Below, one piece after another: positions 35,929 to 42,284 of a stretch of DNA of 64,000 nucleotides (the stretch's first letter is position 1; each line of letters starts with the position of its first letter). Position numbers and translations under genes: made by a program. This stretch comes from Bacteroidales bacterium (GTDB lineage: Bacteria > Bacteroidota > Bacteroidia > Bacteroidales > F082), in NCBI GenBank assembly GCA_017651645.1, contig JAGCCO010000012.1:1-64000 (forward strand), read 5' to 3'. A model generated the notes under the pieces. The model made no database searches. It saw nothing but the letters and a program-made list of their open reading frames with translations, and was not told the DNA's origin.

Positions 35929-36955
35929 ATTTCATTCCTTCACTAATCTTCTGATATCCCTCCACGATGACCAAGTCGCCGCCATGCAGGCCTTCGCTCA
36001 CCACCACGCCCGTGCCAGAATAGCCCGAGATGGTGATGCTCTGTCGTGTCGCGCGACCGTCTTTGGCCACCCAAACGAACTTGCCATCGTTGTTGATTAA
36101 AACCGCATTGGCTGGTACGACGATGCCGTTGTCGACATCAGCACTCAGCACCACCTTGGCAATCATGCCGGGAGTAAAGGCCTCGTCTTTTTCGTCGATG
36201 AGCACTTTGACGGGGTAGCTATGCGTGAGCAGCGAGGCGGTCATGTTCTTTTCAAGGATGTGACCTTTGCAGCGGCGGTCGTCGAGGGCGGGGATGAGGA
36301 TTTGGGCCTCGTCGCCGAGTTGCACCTTGGCGATTTCGTTCTCTGGCACGCTGATCTTCACCACCAAGCCTTCGGTGCTGATGATGCGCATGATGGGTTT
36401 CAGCGGGGTGATGCTCTCGCCCACCACGGCGTTCAGGCTGGTAACAGTGCCGCTGAAAGGTGCTGTCACGGTGTTGTCGGCCAGCATGGCGTTGGCCAAG
36501 TCGAGGGCGGCTTGGGCTTTCTCGAGGTTGGCCTCCATCTCGCGCCATTTGATTTCGGGCAGGCTGCCGTTATCATGCACCTTTTTCAGACGGTTGTAAG
36601 CGTCTTGGGCTTGCTCGAGGGTGGCTTGTGCCGAGCGTCGGGTGCTCTCCATTTGTGGTGAGGACACGCGTGCCAAAACCTGGCCTTTTCGCACCGTACT
36701 ACCTTCCTTCACATTGAGCGTCTGCAAGGTGCCGCCATATTTGAAGCTGATATCAACGGTGTTGCCTTCCTCAAGATAGCCTGGATAGCTGTTGCGCACC
36801 AAGCCTCCCATGGTGTCGATACGTTGCACCCCAACCGCGATGACACGCTCCTCGACAGGCCCGCCGATGAGTTTCTCCTTGAGCTGGCTTGGGTCGGTGT
36901 CACCGCAGCCTACCAGCAATAGAGGCAAGAACCAAAGGATATGTTTGTTCTTCAT
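35906..36955 (-). CDS. RND efflux periplasmic adaptor (membrane fusion lipoprotein)
   Basis: The 349-residue protein has a lipobox (LLLVGC, Cys17) and the HlyD/AcrA architecture: a split biotinyl-lipoyl domain (GGTLQTLNVKEGSTVRKGQVLA, about 75-96, and TVTAPFSGTVTSLNAVVGESI, about 160-180), a coiled-coil hairpin between them (about 100-155) and beta-barrel and membrane-proximal domains. It links the RND pump to the TolC-like channel. The last residues (ECRMQN) are encoded by a heptamer repeat tract, so the native C-terminus was probably replaced. It follows the small lipoprotein gene by 8 bases. Confidence 0.93.
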   Translation of the reverse strand: MKNKHILWFLPLLLVGCGDTDPSQLKEKLIGGPVEERVIAVGVQRIDTMGGLVRNSYPGYLEEGNTVDISFKYGGTLQTLNVKEGSTVRKGQVLARVSSPQMESTRRSAQATLEQAQDAYNRLKKVHDNGSLPEIKWREMEANLEKAQAALDLANAMLADNTVTAPFSGTVTSLNAVVGESITPLKPIMRIISTEGLVVKISVPENEIAKVQLGDEAQILIPALDDRRCKGHILEKNMTASLLTHSYPVKVLIDEKDEAFTPGMIAKVVLSADVDNGIVVPANAVLINNDGKFVWVAKDGRATRQSITISGYSGTGVVVSEGLHGGDLVIVEGYQKISEGMKLECRMQN

Positions 36956-36963
36956 GGCATTAA

Positions 36964-37464
36964 TCAGTTTCGTGTAGCCGCCATGCGGATGTCGTCACCG
37001 TAAACTTTGAAACTGTGGTCATTGGTCTCGGCTTCGCCTTCATAAACCATGTTAAGGATGAGCATGTTGTCCTCGTAAATCTGTCCCTTGGCACTGACTC
37101 GCAGGTCGTTCTTCAAGGTGAGTGAGTCGCCCGTGAAAAGCAGCGTGTTTTTCTTGTAGTCACGGAGAAAGATCTCGTTGTCCTTGCACAAGGCATGGGT
37201 GACTACGACCTCGCCGCCCATGGTGTTCATCACTACGAGGACGCTGTCCTTGCCGTTATCCAAGTCGCTGATTTCCAGTTGTCCGATTTCGTTAGGCAAG
37301 CTAACAGTGTAAGAGGCCGGTTCGTCTTCGGCGTTGATTTCGTCCAAGGTCACGCTGCCCGAGGTTTTGAAGCTATAGTCGCCGCGAAACAGCGGGGCGT
37401 TTTTCTTCTGGCAGGCGGATAGGGCCATAAGGCAGCAAAAAAAGATGGGGATGATTCTTTTCAT
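36964..37464 (-). CDS. Small lipoprotein of unknown function, first gene of the efflux operon
   Basis: The 166-residue protein starts MKRIIPIFFCCLMALSAC with a lipobox cysteine at 18 and is otherwise beta-strand rich, with alternating short strands such as EIGQLEISDL, SVLVVMNTMGGEVVVTHAL and ILNMVYEGEA. It ends in DDIRMAATRN. I do not recognise a family. The frame is open to a TTG at 37491, but that lies inside the -7 box at 37489-37496. It precedes the adaptor gene by 8 bases, so it may modulate or accompany the pump. Confidence 0.78.
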   Translation of the reverse strand: MKRIIPIFFCCLMALSACQKKNAPLFRGDYSFKTSGSVTLDEINAEDEPASYTVSLPNEIGQLEISDLDNGKDSVLVVMNTMGGEVVVTHALCKDNEIFLRDYKKNTLLFTGDSLTLKNDLRVSAKGQIYEDNMLILNMVYEGEAETNDHSFKVYGDDIRMAATRN

Positions 37465-37488
37465 TGGTATTAATCTTTGATTTATGCG

Positions 37489-37496
37489 CAAAAATA
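37489..37496 (-). promoter_or_regulatory. -7 box of the efflux operon (TATTTTTG)
   Basis: TATTTTTG on the minus strand lies directly after the T-run of the terminator hairpin at 37500-37529; the two signals share bases. Confidence 0.65.
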
Positions 37497-37529
37497 AAAA
37501 GAATCCCCGACACCATGTTCGGGGATTCT
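37490..37529 (-). terminator. Intrinsic terminator of the deiminase gene
   Basis: On the minus strand AGAATCCCCGA pairs perfectly with TCGGGGATTCT around an 8-base loop, followed by TTTTTATTTTT. Confidence 0.8.
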
Positions 37530-37540
37530 AAGGTTTTTCA

Positions 37541-37567
37541 ATAAGACGCGATTAATCGTGTCCCTAC
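37541..37567. repeat. Imperfect palindrome related to that at 5223-5246
   Basis: ACGCGATT and AATCGTGT form the core (37546-37561), followed by CCCTAC. The outer arms resemble GTAGAGACG/CGTCTCTAC with a few changes. Confidence 0.55.
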
Positions 37568-37572
37568 AAAGG

Positions 37573-39855
37573 TCATTTCACCACCAATTTCTTGGTCACG
37601 ACGGCACCATTCTCTTCAATGATATTGACCAGATAGATGCCCTTGTTCCAGTCGGTAGCGTCGATGTTCACTACTTGGCCTTCTGCCTCGTGAATCTTCT
37701 GTCCTACGAGGTTATAGACCTCCACTTTGGCCACATTGACGCCCTCCACGGTGAATTGGCCTGTGGTCGGGTTGGGGTAGAGCTTGGCCTCGGCGGAGAG
37801 CTCGGTGACGGTCATGAGGTCTTCGTTGATAACGACGTCTATCTCACATGGCCTGTCGCTTGATTCAATGATTACAGTAGTGTGTACATAGCCTTTGCCT
37901 GCCCATTCAGGATTATAACGCACGCTGATGCTGAAATAGTCACCGGCGTTCAACATGTAAGGCAAGGTATATTGCGGCTCAATAATCAAGTAATCTGTTT
38001 CTTGTTCTTCGATGGAGATGATTTTGATAGGTGTTTCTGTGCCGAAATTGCGGTTTTGAAGTTGTCTGGAATCTGCATTGAAGTCTTCCAATTCGATGAC
38101 AGGAGAACCTACAAGCACCAAACCTTGATCCATTGCTTGCTGAAGGACCATAGCCGTAATATGTCTTTCTCCAATCGAGGTTGAAATCAAGACATCGTAA
38201 GCATTATAACCGTCTTTTCCGGGCGCAGGCTGATAATCCATAGTGACAGCAACTGATTGTCCTGGCTGAAGGGTGTATGGGAAACTTGGATTCAAAACAT
38301 TTAATGCAGGATATTCGGGATTAACACTATGGATGGTCACAGCATCTGCGGTTTCATTATTGATAACAAATTGTTGCGATACTCCCATTTGGTCAAAATA
38401 TAGCGTATCCGGCGTAATAATCAACTCTCCTGAAGGCTCATGCGCCTCCATGGTAAAGTGATGCGGGTCAAGGTCGGCGAAGACGGGCTGCGTGTAACGG
38501 TGCCCCGATTCGTCGGCACCAAATACATAGTAATCGATTTCCGACTCACCTTGATAGCCTTTGATATAACCGACATACTCATCGGGATTGCCCGTGGCCG
38601 TCATGTGGGCCACCTGATAGGCACCTCCGTCGATGCTATAATACACAAGGAGTGAGTCTTGCTTCAGGTTCTGTCCGCTATAAGCAATGAACTTGCTCAC
38701 CACGGGGATGGAGTCTTGCCATTCTTGCTCGCCGAAGAGCACGTCGCGGTGGTCGACGAAGAGCATGTCGAAATCCATCACGCCACGGGTGCGGCAGTGC
38801 AGGGCATCGGTGTTCTCCCAACCAGAATAGCCATTGCTGGCCACACCAACAATCTCATAGCCTGGCATAGCCTCCTGATAGACAGCTAAAGCATCGTTGT
38901 TGTAATTGTTGTTGGTACCCAACGGCACGTAGACGGTTTTATTAAGGATGAGGCTGTTGGTGTAAGGTGCCAAGGTGTAGCCACCTGGTTCATCCACTCG
39001 ATACACATGGTAAGGATAGCCCCAGCAACAGTTGGTGGTAGCGAAGTAGTTGGCCACTTCTTCATAGTCGGCATAGTGTGAGTTGTTTTGTGGCAGACGG
39101 GCAATCAAGATCTTATCGGGAGCAAGGTATTTACCCCAGCAGTCCACGTGGGCGATGTAGTCACCTTGAGGGTCAATGGTGATATGATACGGATCGATGC
39201 CCAGATAGTCGCGCATCTTGTTGCGGACGTTTTCCTCGTTGTAGCCGTTCTCTTGTAGCACGAGGTTATCACTCACGCCATGGCCACGGCCGTCTTCCAT
39301 CATATTGCCGCCGGTATGCTCGAGGTTCATGCCGTACATGGGGATGCTCCAGAAGTTGGCGAACACGCCCGGAATTTCATCGTCATAGGGACGAGGACGG
39401 TTATAGATGTTATCAACGATGGCAGGCTGGCGGTCTTCGAAGATGTACCACGGACCGTAGTCGCGCACCCAGTAAGAGTCGGTCTGAGCGTTCACAAAGG
39501 TGACCCTGTCCATGTTGACACCTGCGTTTTGGAAGCTGCTTTGGGCTTGGCTCTGGTAAGAAGAGCTGACGATGCAATACACTTGGCAGTTGTTGGCCAA
39601 CTGCGCCACGAGGCTCGTCGGGATGCCCAAGGGATAGCGGATCATCACGCCTTGCATGGGCTCAAACTCAGCCACGAAACGTGGCTCGCCCGCTGGCGGG
39701 TCGGTCTCTACGAAATTCATGCCTCGCGAGGTGTCGTACATTTCTTCTTCGGAGAGATAGTGCCATCTCATCCAATCGGGTTTCTTGTTGTTCTGAGCCT
39801 GCATGGTAGCGGCCATTAAGAACAATAAGGTAAAGATAGATAATACTTTTTTCAT
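37573..39855 (-). CDS. Secreted peptidylarginine deiminase (Porphyromonas PPAD-like) with T9SS tail
   Basis: The 760-residue protein has a signal peptide (MKKVLSIFTLLFLMAATMQAQ), an amidinotransferase-fold deiminase domain, Ig-like domains and a T9SS sorting domain from about residue 700 (KLYPNPTTGQFTVEG). In this numbering the catalytic residues are D132 (RDYGPW), H236 and D238 (AHVDCWGK) and C354 (ALHCRTRG). The pair R153/R155 (NRPRP) corresponds to the two arginines that in P. gingivalis PPAD hold the C-terminal carboxylate of the peptide. The PPAD residues I recall are D130, R152, R154, H236, D238 and C351, nearly the same numbers. The likely reaction is conversion of C-terminal peptidyl-arginine to citrulline outside the cell. 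Agmatine deiminase is the alternative, but export and the RPR motif argue against it. Confidence 0.85.
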   Translation of the reverse strand: MKKVLSIFTLLFLMAATMQAQNNKKPDWMRWHYLSEEEMYDTSRGMNFVETDPPAGEPRFVAEFEPMQGVMIRYPLGIPTSLVAQLANNCQVYCIVSSSYQSQAQSSFQNAGVNMDRVTFVNAQTDSYWVRDYGPWYIFEDRQPAIVDNIYNRPRPYDDEIPGVFANFWSIPMYGMNLEHTGGNMMEDGRGHGVSDNLVLQENGYNEENVRNKMRDYLGIDPYHITIDPQGDYIAHVDCWGKYLAPDKILIARLPQNNSHYADYEEVANYFATTNCCWGYPYHVYRVDEPGGYTLAPYTNSLILNKTVYVPLGTNNNYNNDALAVYQEAMPGYEIVGVASNGYSGWENTDALHCRTRGVMDFDMLFVDHRDVLFGEQEWQDSIPVVSKFIAYSGQNLKQDSLLVYYSIDGGAYQVAHMTATGNPDEYVGYIKGYQGESEIDYYVFGADESGHRYTQPVFADLDPHHFTMEAHEPSGELIITPDTLYFDQMGVSQQFVINNETADAVTIHSVNPEYPALNVLNPSFPYTLQPGQSVAVTMDYQPAPGKDGYNAYDVLISTSIGERHITAMVLQQAMDQGLVLVGSPVIELEDFNADSRQLQNRNFGTETPIKIISIEEQETDYLIIEPQYTLPYMLNAGDYFSISVRYNPEWAGKGYVHTTVIIESSDRPCEIDVVINEDLMTVTELSAEAKLYPNPTTGQFTVEGVNVAKVEVYNLVGQKIHEAEGQVVNIDATDWNKGIYLVNIIEENGAVVTKKLVVK

Positions 39856-39897
39856 TGCTTTGAAATCGTTAGATTCAACGTAGTTAAAATTTTGCGG

Positions 39898-39905
39898 CAA
39901 AAATA
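39898..39905 (-). promoter_or_regulatory. -7 box of the deiminase gene (TATTTTTG)
   Basis: TATTTTTG on the minus strand, about 42 bases before the ATG at 39855. The frame is open to 39951, but that start would lie upstream of this box. Confidence 0.65.
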
Positions 39906-39920
39906 CAAAATTGGGATTAC

Positions 39921-41096
39921 CTACATCAGTTTCTGATAAAACTGCCACCATTTGTCAGGCAACTCGTTGCGTAAGGCTTGTTCGTAGTCTTCTTTTGCAC
40001 AGGGAATGAAGTGATGTCGCTCGTAACGCTGGTCGTCGTTTTGCAGGAACGACATATCCATCCACCATTTGCCCGTAATCTTGTGGCAGAGGAATACCAC
40101 ATTCTCTTGACCTTCACCGATTTGCACGATGTAACGTTTGTAATCGGTGCTCTCCAAGGTGGGGATGTCGTCTTGTCGGTTGGAGAAGCCTTCGATGAAA
40201 TACCAGATCATCTCCGCGATGAGGTTGGCAGTACGCGAGTTGATGTCGTAATGCGGATTGTATTCGAAGAAGCCGATGGACGAGAGTTTGTAGCTCAGTC
40301 CAGCATAGCGCGTCATGCGACAAGCCTCTTCTCCGTTGAAGCCGTTGGGCGAAGCATTCTTTACGCCAGGTGCGTCAGCGGCACGAACGGCTGAAATATC
40401 GAAACTCAAAAGGTTAGCATTGCGGATAAGCGGTTCGGTCAGATCAATGTTTTTCTTGATGTTACCCAAACGATAAGCATCGAAAAGCAACTGTTTCATC
40501 AACTCGATATTCTCTGTGTCAACATAATACGATTGGTAACCGATATTGGTGAAATTGAACAGGAAATTAGGCTGATGCAGGATGATATGGCTCAGATAAG
40601 AATGTGAATTAAGGGCTTCCTTGTCGTTGCCGATATCGAACATGGGGTCGACAGCGGCAATGTTGATGAGCTTGCCTGTGGGCTCATACACTTGGTACAT
40701 CGTATAGGTGAGGTCTTGTCCCGCCCCGATGATGATAGGTACAGTCTTGTTTTTCATCAGTTTGGTAAGCACCTGGCTAACGGCATAATAGGTGTCGTTG
40801 AGGTCTTTCCCAATCCTGATGTTACCTAAGTCTATAATATGAAGCTGAGGCCAGTGGTTGAAAAGCGAATAGAGGGCTTTACGGATATAATCCACGCCAT
40901 CGGCGCAGCCTTTGTTGTCGACCGCCCCGCGTTCTTCCTTGACACCGATGATGGCCAGATCCACACCTTCGAGGTCGGGAAACTCGTCTTCCTTGCGGTA
41001 GATATTGATGCTTTCGCCCAAAGTCTTTTTACCCGGACGGTAGGCCTTGCCGAAACACTTCTCAGCTACAGGCTCAAGGAAAATACTGATGTCCAT
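39921..41096 (-). CDS. Ureohydrolase-fold protein (formimidoylglutamase family) with lost metal ligands
   Basis: The 391-residue protein has the arginase/agmatinase/formimidoylglutamase fold. The three motifs that hold the two manganese ions are altered: GGGHD reads GAGQD (about 122-126), DAHxD reads DPMFD (about 148-152), and SFDxDxxDP reads SFDISAVRAADAP (about 229-241). At least two histidines and one aspartate are thus missing. Similar variants occur in other Bacteroidota, from memory, so this is probably a conserved pseudoenzyme or an enzyme with new chemistry. The first gene upstream is the deoxyhypusine-synthase-like gene; a hairpin element fills the gap and no -7 box is evident, so the two are likely co-transcribed. 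Confidence 0.8.
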   Translation of the reverse strand: MDISIFLEPVAEKCFGKAYRPGKKTLGESINIYRKEDEFPDLEGVDLAIIGVKEERGAVDNKGCADGVDYIRKALYSLFNHWPQLHIIDLGNIRIGKDLNDTYYAVSQVLTKLMKNKTVPIIIGAGQDLTYTMYQVYEPTGKLINIAAVDPMFDIGNDKEALNSHSYLSHIILHQPNFLFNFTNIGYQSYYVDTENIELMKQLLFDAYRLGNIKKNIDLTEPLIRNANLLSFDISAVRAADAPGVKNASPNGFNGEEACRMTRYAGLSYKLSSIGFFEYNPHYDINSRTANLIAEMIWYFIEGFSNRQDDIPTLESTDYKRYIVQIGEGQENVVFLCHKITGKWWMDMSFLQNDDQRYERHHFIPCAKEDYEQALRNELPDKWWQFYQKLM

Positions 41097-41102
41097 TCTT
41101 TT

Positions 41103-41213
41103 TGGCTTATGGCCTATGGCTATGGCCTATGGCCTATGACTGCTTCCCCTAAGGCGTGGATTTACCCCTTTGGTTGAAGCAAGCCATAGGCCATCTGCCA
41201 TAAGCCATAGTTA
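41103..41213. repeat. Heptamer-arm hairpin element, copy B
   Basis: Units ATGGCCT, ATGGCT (one base short), ATGGCCT, ATGGCCT and ATGACTG (41109-41142) are followed by a 40-nt core that begins with CTTCCCCTAAGG and ends with TTGAAGCAA, then GCCATAG, GCCATCT, GCCATAA, GCCATAG (41183-41210). The right arm ends exactly at the stop codon of the next gene (41211-41213). The core matches copy A (9526-9566) at about three quarters of positions. Confidence 0.88.
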
Positions 41214-42245
41214 ATGATACAGTTTCTGCCAGTTCTTATACTCGCGCTCGCGCCAAGGTGCGTTGTGGTAGGCATAGCTGACGATGGCGGGGATGACAGT
41301 GGTGCCTTCGGCATAGACCATCTGCTGCAACTCCTCGCTCACCTTGCCCCACGAGCCGGCTTCGAGCAGCGTCGATGACGAGCAGGCGCCATCGCGCACG
41401 TCGGCCACGGTGATTTGGATGGCATACTTGTGCATGGGTACCTCGTGTCCAAGGATTTCGGCGCAGACGACCGTGTCTTGAGCGAAGTTCTTGGGCGTGC
41501 CACCACCGACCATGAAGAGACCCGATTGCGGGCTGTTCATCTTGATTTCGGTGAGTTCGAGGAAGTCGGCCACCGAGTCAATGCTGACGTAGGGTTTACC
41601 AGCTTTCTTGCGGAGCCACTGGTGCTTGCCGATGCCGAAACCAGCTGAGGAGTCGCTGAAGGCGGGGCAGAAGATCGGCACGCCGCATTCGTAGCAAGTC
41701 TGGATGAGGCTCTCTTTCTTCACGCCGTGACCGTTGGCCAGCCATTTGCCGACTTCATAGAGGAACTCGCGGCTGCTGTAGGGACGGCATTCCAAAGTGT
41801 CGGCCACGTCGCAGGTGGCTTGGTCGCAGGCCTGTAGTTCTTCCTCGTCAATAAAGGTGTCATAGATACGGTCAATATAGAGCTCACGCAGTTTGGTGTC
41901 GGGGATGACGTTCTCTTTCGTGCCGATGTAGTGCTTGTAGCCGAGGGCTTCGAAGAGGTCCATGTCGATGATGGAGGCACCTGTGCTGACCACGGCGTCA
42001 ACCATCTTGTTGCGGACCATCTCCACATACACCTGCATGCAGCCAGCAGCTGAAGTGGAACCGGCGATGGTGAGGATGTTGGTGCAGTCCTTCTCCGCAA
42101 TCATCTGGCAGAGGATATCGGCGGCACGGGCGGTGTCGCGCGAGGTGAACGACATCTTGCGCATGGCATTGATGAGTTCAGTAGAGTCATACTTCTTAAT
42201 GTCGATATGTTCGACAACATCTTTCAGTAAGTCTTTTTTCTCCAT
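41211..42245 (-). CDS. Deoxyhypusine synthase-like protein
   Basis: Deoxyhypusine synthases transfer an aminobutyl group from spermidine through an enzyme lysine. The 344-residue protein has the NAD-binding region GSTSAAGCMQVYVEMVR and VSTGASIIDMDLFEALGYKHYIG, the GGGTPKNFAQD motif (about 247-257) and the active-site lysine K301 in EAGSWGKV. Bacteria lack the eIF5A substrate. Bacterial relatives make homospermidine or carry out other polyamine aminobutyl transfers, so a polyamine role is likely but the substrate is open. The ureohydrolase-fold gene downstream fits a polyamine theme. Confidence 0.85.
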   Translation of the reverse strand: MEKKDLLKDVVEHIDIKKYDSTELINAMRKMSFTSRDTARAADILCQMIAEKDCTNILTIAGSTSAAGCMQVYVEMVRNKMVDAVVSTGASIIDMDLFEALGYKHYIGTKENVIPDTKLRELYIDRIYDTFIDEEELQACDQATCDVADTLECRPYSSREFLYEVGKWLANGHGVKKESLIQTCYECGVPIFCPAFSDSSAGFGIGKHQWLRKKAGKPYVSIDSVADFLELTEIKMNSPQSGLFMVGGGTPKNFAQDTVVCAEILGHEVPMHKYAIQITVADVRDGACSSSTLLEAGSWGKVSEELQQMVYAEGTTVIPAIVSYAYHNAPWREREYKNWQKLYH

Positions 42246-42255
42246 TTTTGTATTT

Positions 42256-42283
42256 GATTTAAAATTTTAAGATTCAAGATTCT
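42256..42283 (-). repeat. Four AT-rich 7-nt units between the DHS-like and PNGase-like genes
   Basis: Plus-strand units GATTTAA, AATTTTA, AGATTCA, AGATTCT. Related wording occurs at 13513-13557 and 57620-57650. Confidence 0.65.
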
Positions 42284-42284
42284 T

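Noticed and set aside
37465..37491. TTG start of the small lipoprotein at 37491
   Set aside because: It lies in the TATTTTTG box; the ATG at 37464 gives a correct lipoprotein signal.
37573..39855. Plain agmatine deiminase
   Set aside because: Signal peptide, T9SS tail and the RPR residues corresponding to the PPAD carboxylate-binding pair point to an exported peptidyl enzyme.
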